NCBI GenBank assembly: GCA_047967505.1
Contig: CM106540.1
DNA from: Dipteris shenzhenensis
Taxonomy: Eukaryota; Polypodiophyta; Polypodiopsida; Gleicheniales
DNA length: 64,000 nt
Strand: one strand, 5' to 3'
Part shown: positions 33,051 through 44,167 of the stretch, piece after piece
How the letters are laid out: each line of letters starts with the position of its first letter
Position numbering within the stretch: position 1 is the stretch's first letter
Notes under the pieces: generated by a model
Seen by the model: the letters and a program-made list of their open reading frames with translations, nothing else
Told to the model about the DNA's origin: nothing
Databases searched by the model: none
Position numbers and translations under genes: made by a program

Positions 33051-35690
33051 GATAATTTTGCAGTTATTATTGCAAGAAAGGACAACAAAGAGAATGTTAA
33101 CTTTTACATTATCGTGCACAAAAAATAAGAAATTGCCACAAGAGTTGTTAAAGATGGCTGAGGAAACATGATTGCCTAAGGCTCCTTCATAGTAAAAGGA
33201 ATATTCTATGCAAGGAAGGATGAGAAAACATATGAATTGTTGCATACCAAGCCTGAGGTGTTTATATTCTTGCATCCGATTTAGGCCATCAAGTACTTAA
33301 TGGTCCAGCACATAAGCAACAAGAGCTTATTCAACTTCTCACCTAAGGTACACGAATGCATGTATAATAGTTGGATTGAGGGCCACATTGACAAGACCTA
33401 AAGGACTATGAGCCATATTGACATAACTAAAGGATTGTGAGTTACTATAGACTACAAGCTATAGGGTTGCATAATATATGACTGTGAGACTAATTGGGAG
33501 GTATAGGTTTAATGGGGTAAGTGAGGCCCCTTCAAAGAGCATTTGTCTTAGATCACATCTCCATACTTATAATTTAGATGCGATGATATGGTGAATAATA
33601 TTGTATAATTTGAAAATGTCCATCAAATTATAAAGTCCACTAAGTGAAGAAATCATAAAAGTAAATGCAAAGAAAATTTATTACTTTAAAACTGAAGCTT
33701 TATAGAAAAACCAAATGTATAGTCTGCACCTAAAGAAGACCCAGGTAGTATATGTCCAAGTTTTACTCTTCTACATTTCGAAAAGAGACAACCATCATAC
33801 CTAAGTATGGATAAATGCAAAGATAATTTATTACTTAAACTCAAGTTATATAGAAAAGATGAATGTATTAGAGGGGTGGTCAGCCCCTAAAAAAGGCTTG
33901 GGTATAGATATATCTAATTTTACTCGTACATTTTGAATTTGTTTCACTATGAATCAAAAAGTGATTTTGAGGTTGAGTCGAAGTAAAAAAAAAAAGGGTG
34001 AATACCAAAAAAAAAAAGCCAATGTTCCAAGAGATCAAGTTTGAGATCTCTTACATTTAGTAAGAACTTGTGATGCACGCAAGGCATCCAAGACATAGAC
34101 TTCACATAAACCACAGTGGGAGCTTTTAGCAACATACTTTTCAAACTGTGGGTTCCTATAATATTGAAGGCCTTTCCAAAGTTCCTCTTACAAAAGGCGA
34201 TACATCTCAAGTTGGCATTGCGGAACACAAAGTTCCTCCTCCAAGTGATCCATCTCTTGAATGACAATCTGAGATCACCGAGGAACCCATTTTGAAGGGC
34301 CTCATCTTCCACAAGACAATAGTTAGAAGAGATGTTGTTGTTTACATGGCTTTCCATCACCAAGCCCACTAACTAAAGCGAGTCCCCAAGGGATGTCCTC
34401 TATTCTTAAAGGTTTGTATTGCAAGGCATGGAACTTTTAGTGCCTTCAGAAGAAAGAAAATTGCTTTGTTGAAAATTCACATAGTGGCAAAACATCATTG
34501 TAATATTGGAAATATTTCAGTTCAATCACTTTATTCAAAATCGTTTGTCTCACCTTATAGTCCTTGGCTTCTCAAAGGACAATATCTAATTAGAGCATTC
34601 TCCTACCATACTAAGTCCTACCATGATCATAGCAACATCTCTTCCTCTCTCATTAGCATTATCCAATCACTTTATTTCAAATATTCAACTCAATTTATTC
34701 AAAATATTTCACTTCAATCACTTTATTCTAAATCTTTCATCTCACATTATGGGTCTGCACTTATTCCATCTTACCTTGGAGTTTCACTCTCATTACCATT
34801 CTCCTATCCTCATACTTCTTGTCACACTTTATGTTCCTTCTGCCATCATGCATTGAAGTTCCACTCTTATTACAATTAGCCTTACTCGTGCACTTTCAAT
34901 CATTCCTCATTCCATCTCCCCTTATCTCTACACTTCATCTTCATTATTTTTCATCCTTTTTGTGAACACATGGATCTTTTAAAATCATCGCTTTCTATGG
35001 AGCTTTCCATAAGCAGCAACAAAGATTGGATCGCAAAGAATAAGCAAACAAAGAGAAGAGAAAGAGAGAACGTGCTCTACTCACACAAGATGAAAAAGAG
35101 GAGTTAGCTATCAGAAAGCACTTAGAGAGGGAGGAAAGAGAGAAAATAGGTTGGTGAGATGCCAAGATATATACTTTAATTCATCCAAGAGAGAGCTCAT
35201 TGAATTTTTGAGTGAGGTGACTACTGCTCATAGCACTCGTCATGGACAATTTCCACCACATGACAAGCAAGCCATGCCAAACATGGAAAGACCAATCAGC
35301 AAGGGCATCAATTGGCCAATTATGGATGTTGTTGATGATATCTTCAATGCAATGTTCTATGAACAGCTCCACATCTAGGTAAGAAAAGTGGCTTAATTGT
35401 GGAAGCTACATGCAATGCAAAATACAAAGTAAGAGCTTATACAATGATAAATCAAAGCTATATGTATCATGAAAAGCCCTTGATACATACATTTTTTGAG
35501 GGAAATTTGAAAATTGTGTGCAACAGCATTTGGGTATTCAAGGCCATTCTCCAGCTTTAGTTGTAGCCATCTTGTTGATGTGGAACCCAAACTCTTATTG
35601 TCGAGGTGTTCTCCAAAATTTCCAACTCCTAGGTGACTCGCTTTAAAGCACTTTTAAGTTTTCTTATTGATCTACATGCCAATTTGTAGT
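33051..35690. other. No gene recognised; possible decayed ORF at 35.0-35.6 kb
   Basis: From about 35035 the plus strand reads LTQDEKEELAIRKHLEREER, then in another frame HGQFPPHDKQAMPNMERPIS and SKGINWPIMDVVDDIFNAMF, then KSGLIVEATCNAKYKVRAYT. This looks like old coding sequence, but I do not recognise it. Two related segments at about 33640-33760 and 33810-33930 (ATAAATGCAAAGA-AATTTATTACTT and AAGC..TATAGAAAA) form a direct repeat. Confidence 0.35.
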
Positions 35691-35695
35691 TGTCA

Positions 35696-35696
35696 A

Positions 35697-35771
<75 letters not shown>
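35696..35771. repeat. CT microsatellite (about 76 bp)
   Basis: A TC/CT run with only two or three T interruptions. Confidence 0.95.
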
Positions 35772-37235
35772 TATCCCACAAGTGAACACATTATTTGGAC
35801 TTACTCTCTTATGTTGACATGGTCACCTATGGGGTCGAGTTCCTAGGTAACAATGCATCAATTCACAATCCAATGCAATCAAAATCCAGTGCTGACTACA
35901 AAAGCAATCTTTGACAATGGGAATTGAAAAACATAGTATTTGCATATAGTAACAATCTATCACAATACTTACTCCTCCTAGTACGCCAACATAATTACTC
36001 AGAGGACATCCAAGTCATAGTTCAATTGGCTAAGTCATGGAGCTACATCAAGGAATGTATTATTAAGTGAAGTCGACAAATGGAAAATAAGAGAGTCCAA
36101 AACATAAACCCACTCTTGAACTTCCATTGGAAGTTTTGATACTACTAGACTGCATACAAAAATTACATCACATCTTTTTTGTTTATGTTGGCAAGAAAGA
36201 AGCAACTAGAATAAAAAATAATCTATAGAACAAACCTAAGAAAAGGGTTGATGACTATATCTTGAACATCTCTATGTACATTTGAAAGAAATTTAATGTT
36301 GACTGCATTGAAACAAAAATAATATGGCCTATTTCACAAGGATATATGTACATGGAAAGAAGGAGCAAGAAAGGATAAAGCATACATATTTGATTCTCAC
36401 ATTGTCTTGATGGTATTTTTCTTTTGAATTATGTACTGATGCTCAGCGCTTCTTGCTTGGAGATTAGCTGTATCTTGCTCAGCAACCCTTCCTGTGGCTT
36501 CCATCTCTATTGGCGGATTCCCGAGCTGGCCTTTCTTCAAATATGGCTAACTCCTAAACTGCCATCCTTGGTGCCTTAAACCATTTCTTGTGAGAATGCA
36601 TAATGTTTAGAGGTATTTCAGTGATTGTAACTTGGATACGCTTAAAAGGAGGTAGCTCGAGTATACCTTGCATCTACAGATCTAGTAAAGCCATAGGCAC
36701 AAGATCTATCAACTACTGTATATCTAACTACTCAAAGTAAGTGCATGTCTCTATCCATGACTATGACTTTGTATGCATTGGCCGCAAGGACGAAGCTATC
36801 AAAGAAGAAATAGATCATGTAGTTTTCTACATCTTGGTGCAAAGCCCCGAGGGATGAAGCCTACCATCTATACCTGAGTTGGTACATCTCTCAAACCTAT
36901 CTTATGAGCCTCTAGAAAGGGAGATTTGCTATAGCTAGTTACATGTGCTTCTCAACTTTCCTAAGTTCCCAGATAGTGGATGCATGCTGAGATTACCTCC
37001 TTTGTCAGGAATCGGGATCTTTTAACTTGCTCTTTGGGGGCTTTGTTCTACTCTTTTGAGAGGATGCCTTGGAACTTATTTTTGGATCATCCTTCACTGG
37101 TGCAGTCTTTTTGGTATGTGCCATCTGATAAAAAATTTACAAATCAAAACAAAGCATGTTACAAATGAAAACTAAAACCACTACAGTGAAATAGTTCTAA
37201 AAACAATACAGTGAAATAACTTAAAGTTTTGAAAA
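35772..37235. other. No gene recognised
   Basis: AT-rich, with short frames lacking known motifs. The frame at 36980-37168 is isolated. Confidence 0.3.
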
Positions 37236-38365
37236 TAAATCATCACAACGTGATGTCGGTGGCCACTTGAGGTCACACGTGCCATATCATGTTGTAGTGA
37301 TTTGAAAACACTATGAAGCATATTGCACGCATAAGCTACAATTTAATGAGAAACCAAGACAACTTAGGAATAGGAATACTAGAACACAAAGTACATAGGA
37401 ACACTGGCATTGACCAAAATTGGAATTTTGAAGAGAAAATCATTACAATGCGATGTGGGTGGCCACTTGAGTTCACAAGGCCCATATCGAGTTGTAGTGA
37501 TTTGCATGCATAAGTTACAATTAGAAGAGAAAATAAGAGGAAATAGTGAATGAAATACATACAGTGATAGTAATTAGAGTATTCATTACAAGGCAATGTG
37601 GGTGGCCACTTGAGCTCAAAGGTCCCATATCGCATTGTAGTGATTTGCATGCATAAGTTACAATTTGATGCAAAACCGAGAGGATATAGTGAATAAAATA
37701 CATACAGTGATAGTAATGTTACTTCTAAAGACCAAATCATCACAATGCAATGTGGGTGGCCACTTGATCTCAAAGGGCCCATATCGCGGTGTAGTGATTT
37801 GCACACATAAGTTACAATTTGATGCAAAAGAAAGAGGATATAGTGAATGAAATAGATAGGGCTCAAAGGTCCCATCACACATTGTAGTGATTTGCATGCA
37901 TAAGTTACAGCTTGATACAAGACCAAGAGGATATAGTGAATCATTGATAGTAATGGGACTTCTAAAGAGCAAATCATCACAATGTGATGTGGGTGGCCAC
38001 TTGAGCTCAAAGGGCCCATATCGTGTTGTGATTTGCATGCATAAGCTACAATTTGATGTGAAACCGAGAGGATATAGTGAATTAAATAGATACAATGATA
38101 GTGATTGAACTTTTGAGGAGCAAATCATCACTACACAATGTAAATGGCCACTTGAGCTCACAAGGCCCATGTCGTATTGTAGTGATTTGCATATATTCTA
38201 GAGAAGATTGCAAATGTTTTGAAGAGCAAATCATCACAATGCCTACAACCGTAAGTCTTTCCTGCAAATGAAGAGGTGCCTAAGGAAGAGTGCTAGAGAA
38301 ATCATCAGAACATTGTGTGGATCGCCACTTGAGGTCAAAATGGGCAATATCATGTTGTAGTGGTT
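37236..38365. repeat. Satellite-like array, about 145-bp unit, eight copies
   Basis: Each unit has AATCATCACAATGCGATGTG, GGTGGCCACTTGAGCTCA, GGGCCCATATCG, TTGTAGTGATTTGCATGCAT, AAGTTACAATTTGATG and GAGAGGATATAGTGAAT. The GGCCACTTGA anchor occurs at about 37261, 37461, 37604, 37758, 37995, 38146 and 38323 (the last as CGCCACTTGA), with a partial unit at 37861. Core spacing is 143-154 bp; the first two intervals and the last are longer. The minus strand stays open through several units (up to 227 codons), but it reads the same repeat over and over with no start or domain logic, so it is not called a gene. Confidence 0.92.
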
Positions 38366-38535
38366 TGAAAATTCTATGATGCATATTGAAGGCATAAGCT
38401 ACAATTTGATGAGAAACCAAGAGGATACATCGAATGAAGAAGATTGCATGGATAAGCTAGAAGAAACTATGAATGAAATAGAAAAAATGACTGATATAGC
38501 ACATCAAAATTAATCAAATAGATCTTACTGTAGCT
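38366..38535. other. Array edge, no gene recognised
   Basis: GATGAGAAACCAAGAGGATA and nearby words still resemble the array unit, which fades out here. Confidence 0.4.
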
Positions 38536-38539
38536 ATGT

Positions 38540-39690
38540 AAGCTCAAACCCCAAGCCCTGGAAGTGAGAATGCAAGAGCCCAGGAGGAAGTGGGATCCGA
38601 GAAAGTGGGAGACAACTTGTAAGAAAGGAAGCAAGAGCCGAGAAACCAAGAGGCAAGAGCCAAGGAAGTGAGAGCCAAAAAGGTCCAGTGAAAACAATAG
38701 AAAAAGCCTAGTGTGCGTTGTAGTGATTTTCTTGTAAATGTGCTTTTGGAAAACCAAGGGAAGAGGCTTAAATGCCCCATAAATCAGTGGCAAGAATGAA
38801 TGGTGCATGTACAAGAATTGATGTTGCATGTATGAGAATGAATGTTGCAATTAAGTTGACGTGTAGTGATATCCAACAAAACACTTGGTGCAAAATGTTC
38901 AACGAGCACAACCTTGGCAATGCAATGAATCCATCTTAAGCAACTTATCTTGAATTATGTCACATAGCTCTAGAAAGAGAGTGATTAGGGTTGAATCCTC
39001 TACTAGAAGGAGGATCTGTGTAGTACCCATATTTAGATGCATGATTGCATCCCCCAAACATGGCTACTACAATGACCATCTGTTTGAAAGAGGATCGAAA
39101 CCTACTACTCTCTTTTCAAAGCTATGTAAAATAATAACAACAAGAGATGTATTGTTAAGATGGACTCATTACAATGCCAAGGTAGCGCTCTTTGAACAAA
39201 CTATCTCCATTGCCCTTCCAATTTTTTGAAAGCCATCTCCATAGAAATACGAGTAGACAACTCCATGCTAAATAGTATGAAAGAAAGAATCCATGCCAAG
39301 GAAGTAAGGAAGCGAGAGACTAGGAAGAAGTGAATCCATGTCGAGGAAGCAAGGACGTGAGAGCCTAGGAGGAAGTGGGATATTGCTTGGAAGCGAGGAA
39401 GCAAGAGCCGAGGAAGTGAGAGATGACTCGGTAGTGAGGAAGCCGGAGGCCGAAGGTAGGAGCTAAAGAAGCAAAAGCCGAGTAGGTCCTAAAAAATCCT
39501 AGCATGTGCTACAGGCCCCATAAATTGGCAGCTGTGAGAATGACCATTGCATCTAAGTTTATGTGTAGTGATCTCTTGTCAAAGGTGAGCCGATTTAGAA
39601 ATAGTATGAGAGTGAATGTTGCAGTTAGGTTGATGTGTAGTGTCAGTAGTAGTGATATCCGATGGAGACAAAATAGCAAGTGCCTGTGTG
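38540..39690. repeat. Duplicated segment with short GAAGCAAGAGCC repeats
   Basis: Two related blocks (about 38555-38890 and 39290-39665) contain GGAAGCAAGAGCCGAG, AAGTGAGAGCC and AGGAGGAAGTGGGAT in varying numbers, then GAATGTTGCA.TTA.GTTGA followed by GTGTAGTGATATCC. The interval 38957-39229 holds an unrecognised 90-codon frame. Confidence 0.7.
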
Positions 39691-40360
39691 ACATGTTTCT
39701 AACAATGAGGTGTCCACTCTCTTCCCCCATGTAAAGGCCTTATTTTATGGGAGGAATTTTGTGGGAAATTGTATTTCTCATATATTGAAAGGGGTTTTTA
39801 GCAAATGAATTTGGTGGAAAATTCATCCTATGTGGCAAGTTGTAATCTCCAACCTTTCCCCCTAGCATTTGTCCTTAGTCTATTTGTGGTAAAAGAGTGA
39901 GGGCATGCTCCTTATGATAGGCATAGATGTCTACATCATAGAAAATTCTATAAATAGTGGGAAATGTTACTTTTTCCCATGTTCCCAATTTCCCACCATA
40001 TCATGCATTAGGGGAATTTCGGACTCAAAAATGTCCTCTTGGAATTCCCTTATTGTTTGTGATTAGCAAACTAGCCAATGGGAAGGATTGGGCCTTAAAA
40101 GAATGTAGGATTCGATATTAGCCTCTCATTGGTGGAGTCCTCCCTTAGTCCCCACTTGCCTCCCTCTTGCCTCTGCCACCTCTTGGGGCATTTACTCCCC
40201 CACTTGACTTTTTGTTGGTCCCCATACCTTCCTCCCTCTCTTGGTAGGCCCCGAAATTCACGATTTTTTTTTACCTCCAAAAATTGAAAATTTTCAAAAG
40301 TGTCCCTACCTCACCAAAAACTCCTAGGAGTCTCCCCATTGATGATTCCCCACATTCCTC
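39691..40360. other. No gene recognised
   Basis: Nothing with a recognisable motif. The segment 40095-40280 is AT-poor and may be an old coding fragment, but no family can be named. Confidence 0.25.
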
Positions 40361-40364
40361 TCAT

Positions 40365-40480
40365 CCCCTTCCTCCTCTCAACCTCCTCTCAGCCTCCTCC
40401 CAACCTCTTCTTCCTCTCAACCTTCTCTAAGCCGCCTCCTCTCAAACTCTTCCTCCTCCAAACCTCTTTCTCTTTGCTTG
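40365..40480. repeat. CCTCCTCTCAA array
   Basis: Eight or so copies of CCTCCTCTCAACCTC-like 11-15 bp units. Confidence 0.75.
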
Positions 40481-40951
40481 CTCCCATTCTTTCTACAATG
40501 ATGAAGCACTCCCCTTCACCTAGGCCAAAGCTATAAATTCAATCTTGTGTGGGTCGCATTTTGAAGGATGATAGTGATGTTTGGATCCCTCAAGACTTTA
40601 GGTTAATGTCTTGGGTCACAATCCAACGATCTGCAATAGGTCCATCCAAGGTTTCTAGAAAGGATAGAGCAAAGAAAGAGAAGCATTGGAACGGTCACAT
40701 TGTTTGGTTTTGTAATACAAAAAAAGGACTTAAGGTGAAGCTTTAGCACATGTACATGGCTCGAGACATGAACTTCGGCCCTGCAAGTTGAACTTGCTTT
40801 CCTTCAAATTGAATCTCTCTTTTACATTGCCTTTTTTTCATTATGTCACTTCATTTGTGCATTCTAATGATTGTATATGTGTATGTGTTTTGAGAGAGAG
40901 TGTGTGGTGTGCTAAGAATAGAGGGGCAAAGAGAGAGGAGGGGGTGGGGAG

Positions 40952-40954
<3 letters not shown>
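40481..40954. other. No gene recognised
   Basis: A plus frame at 40549-40746 (MGRILKDDSDVWIPQDFRLM then SKVSRKDRAKKEKHWNG) looks somewhat coding but matches nothing I know. Confidence 0.3.
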
Positions 40955-41000
<46 letters not shown>

Positions 41001-41112
41001 AGGGAGGGAGGCAGGGGGCATTGAAGGGTGTTAGGGGGGGGGGGGGAGAGAGAGAGAGAGAGAGAGAGAGAGCAGGGGGGCGGGGGGGGCATTGAAGGGT
41101 GTTAGGGGAGGG

Positions 41113-41156
<44 letters not shown>
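40955..41156. repeat. Three GA microsatellites separated by a duplicated G-rich spacer
   Basis: GA runs lie at about 40955-40993, 41047-41072 and 41115-41156. Between them the spacer GGGGGCATTGAAGGGTGTTA followed by a G run occurs twice (about 41013 and 41085). The first is followed by 14 consecutive G. Confidence 0.95.
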
Positions 41157-41160
<4 letters not shown>

Positions 41161-41929
41161 GTCCCATTAAGATCTTTCTTTGCTTCCTATGTAGATATCT
41201 TTCCTTCTACCAAAGTTGGAACCCTGCCTTAGTCTTACGGGAACATTTCAAGCTTTCCATTCAAGCACCAAGGAGTTAATGTTCCCAGGTTCCACCTCTA
41301 CTTGACAGAGTCTAGTATTTTTTTGTATAATTCATGTTACCAAGTACCTTGAAGGGAAGGTGCATATGGAAGCCTCCATGTTTGATGTATACTTACTACA
41401 GAAAGTACAGTAATAAGATATCAAGTAGTGCAAAGTATTCAGTATATGATATATGCTTACAGACGTTGGAAAAACAATCATGGCACATGGATACCTATGG
41501 ATTGTGATGTAGTGGATACCACAAAGGTAGAGATACATATGCCCAATGGTGAAACAGAATATCTTGAGGTCACATATAGTTGGAGCTTTAAGCACCTTCA
41601 TGAATACATCATTACCTTTGATGATACTGATTTTTTCTTTACACTAAATGGGAAGATAGTGAGAAGGTGACTCGAAGAAACATCAATGCTCGACAAATGG
41701 AAGCCTCCTTGTAACTTGGCTATTCATACTGGTATTTAAAAAATGTAATAGTTTTTGAAGTGTGATGTCATTTATACTGGAAATGAGTCTATACTTAATA
41801 AAATTAGTATTTTTTGAAGTGTGTTGTAATAGTTTTGAAAATATGATATAATTTTTGAAATGTGTTGTAATAGATTTTGAATAAGGCTAGAGTCATCTTG
41901 ATTTGTTGGAGTACCCTTGAGCTACCCTT
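41157..41929. other. No gene recognised; one open frame
   Basis: The plus frame at 41428-41670 (80 codons; YRRWKNNHGTWIPMDCDVVD then KVEIHMPNGETEYLEVTYSW) looks coding, but I do not recognise it. The tail at 41740-41885 repeats GTGTTGTAATAGTTTTGAA three times. Confidence 0.35.
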
Positions 41930-42500
41930 CTTTTGATTCCAGACATAAATTCCATAAATGGAGAAATAAGCCACTCTCTACTGCTCATGATTATGGTAGT
42001 AAAGCATATACTTTCTTCACTAATGGTATTAGGGTCCACTATTGTGCCATTTTCTACTAATGGGTATAGGAAACTGGAGCGCCTATGCAGAGATGCAATC
42101 AAGAGAGATCAGTGGTGGCTAGTTTTTCCTTGGTGGTATGCAATTACAGTGAGGAGCGAGGGAGGGCTAGGACTTCAGCCATTCAAGTAGAAGGGAGACA
42201 AGACTTGCTGCAAATGGCTTTTCAAACTCCACTCTGTGCAACCAAACTCTGTGCAACCATGGGTAATCATCGCTAGATGGAAGATTTAGAAAGTTGGAGC
42301 ATTGGGCTGGTCGAATGGAGCATTATCTTGGCAAGAGATAATACTCTCGGATTTTCCAGTTAAAATAAGGAGATCGGAGACTTTAAGGTTACTTATCCGC
42401 ATATGGCACAAAGCTTTGAATGTTTGTGACTGGAAAGGAGCTAATCGATTACCCATCATTTGCTTGGCTTTAATATTTGAATGTCAAAGTGGGTGTACCT
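41930..42500 (+). pseudogene. LINE fragment (region after reverse transcriptase)
   Basis: The translation shows FSTNGYRKLERLCRDAIK (about 42052), a tryptophan-rich stretch then SEGGLGLQPFK, WLFKLHS and VQPWVIIARWKI, and SWQEIILSDFPVKIRRSETL to WHKALNVCDWKGANR. This order (LERLCRDFLW..., EGGLG..., W...W...) is that of plant L1-type LINEs C-terminal to the RT. An in-frame stop after QPFK and another after ARWKI break it, and the RT core is missing. It is a separate copy from the fragment at 6.6-7.3 kb. Confidence 0.75.
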
Positions 42501-43993
42501 AAAGTCGCACTGATTCAGATAAACCCAAAATGGAAGCAATTTATGTAGTCCTGGGGGTTTTAGGTCACATGATACCCATACGATAATCAAGGAAAGAAAC
42601 TAGTGCATAATTGAGTAAAGGCTCCATCGCTTGCCTAAACTGCGAGAAATTACTAAAGAACTCCACTCACTCACCTAGGTTCGCTCGCCCAAGAGTGCAA
42701 TTGCTAGCCTAGGTTCACTTGCCTAAAACTTTCACTTGTTAGATCCATATGGTAGGGTTCATAATAAGTGACATAAGCTCAAGTGCCAACATATAAATTT
42801 GTATTTATTAGAGTCACGTTCCCTTCATACCTCCAACAGCATGGTTCACATTGTAGGTTCATGGTCCATCCCTTCCATGTTTGCATATCCGAAAGAAAAT
42901 CATTCCAGTTATCGAAATGCAAAATAGATATCACGCACAAATGGAAAGAAGAAAAAAATATAATAGCCCTCATCTACTCTTTTTCTATTACTAGGTAGAG
43001 CTTGAAATAGCTCAACGACAAGCAACAAATTGCCAACAATATGGTCGAACTAGAGTTAGACGTTTAGAAAGGTTCTTGGGTAGGAGCTTAATAGGTCGAT
43101 TGGTAGAACCGCCTGGTAGAACGATAACGTCTATAAGAGTCATAATGTAATCAAAAGATGGGCTTCTTGGCTCACCAGTGTCTTGGTAAGTTTCAAGTTC
43201 TGTTGTAGGGAGAGTAAGTGGTCCACTTGAGCCAAGGCATCTTCCATCCAAACACCGTGCACGCACTGGTTAACAAGCACTGGGCACACGGTAGCATGAG
43301 AGGTGACCAAAACGAAGCGCCAACATACATTTTGCAAACCTTCACACTATTTGCCATGGAGCGTCTTGTTACCCTTGCTAGAGATGACATCAAAATTGAG
43401 AAGGTAAAAATACCGGTACATTCTCATGAAATCGGGAGAATATATTGTCTTGCTTCTTAATCTCTCTTGATAACATCATTTATTCAAGATTAGTAATCAA
43501 AGTACTGCTTGCATTCTTATCTACTAGTTTTCTTATTAAAATTTGTTACAATGAAGGAAAAAATGCTGGAACTTTAGGTATGCTAAATATTGAGTGCTTC
43601 CATGGATTCTTCTTGATCTCTAAAGAATGCCTAGGAAGCTGGCATGTATAAATTCAATAGTAAAGATGCATATATTCTCCCTTTGTCACTTCAATTTTAA
43701 AAAACAGGCAAAATTGTTAGATGTATGAAGATGGAGAAATCAATCAGAGGTTATGGATTTAACTCTTACAAATCAAGAGGGACAGAAATCAATCAGATTG
43801 AATTCTTACAAATCAAGAGGGACATCATGAACAAGGGTACTGTGTGAAAGGCGCACCCATGCTAGGTAAGATGAGGGTTTTTGAGACCCTCGATGACATG
43901 GCTATGCCACTTGGGAAGCCAAAAAACTGTTTTGGCATTCAAAAGACAAGCTACTCCAACCCTGAAATTTGAAGCCTTCAACGACCTTCAAAG
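42501..43993. other. No gene recognised; possible small exon-like block at 43.0-43.4 kb
   Basis: The stretch 43010-43400 has higher G+C, and overlapping frames on both strands stay open for 65-85 codons, but none shows a motif. 43735-43830 contains a near-exact duplicate of AATCAATCAGA and AACTCTTACAAATCAAGAGG. Confidence 0.3.
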
Positions 43994-44008
43994 CCCTTTA
44001 GGCATTCT
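43994..44008. repeat. Target-site duplication, left (15 bp)
   Basis: CCCTTTAGGCATTCT is identical to 44153-44167 and brackets the insert at 44009-44152. Confidence 0.85.
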
Positions 44009-44152
44009 TTTTTTTTTGCAAAAAAAAGACTTCTATTAAGTAAGAAAGAAACTCACTAGAGCAAGCTCTAAGCGGAAATACATCATGCTAAGCATGTAAT
44101 AAAAACACCTCATAAAAATGAGGTAGAAAGAAACTAAGGCTGAGGCTGAAAA
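44009..44152 (-). mobile_element. Small retroposed insert (SINE or 5'-truncated LINE), 144 bp
   Basis: A plus-strand T run then GCAAAAAAAAGAC lies at the left edge, so on the minus strand the insert ends with an A-rich tail. It is bracketed by an exact 15-bp duplication. Inside, ACCTCATTTTTATGAGGT forms a hairpin on the minus strand (about 44106-44124), and GCTTAGCATGATG and AGAGCTTGCTCT are further short palindromes. No A or B box was recognised, so it may be the 3' end of a LINE rather than a tRNA-derived SINE. Confidence 0.7.
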
Positions 44153-44167
44153 CCCTTTAGGCATTCT
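44153..44167. repeat. Target-site duplication, right (15 bp)
   Basis: CCCTTTAGGCATTCT, an exact copy of the left duplication. Confidence 0.85.

Noticed and set aside
37336-38170. Minus-strand frames of 227 and 170 codons
   Set aside because: They read the same 145-bp satellite unit repeatedly in different phases; open because the repeat lacks stops in that phase, not because it encodes a protein.
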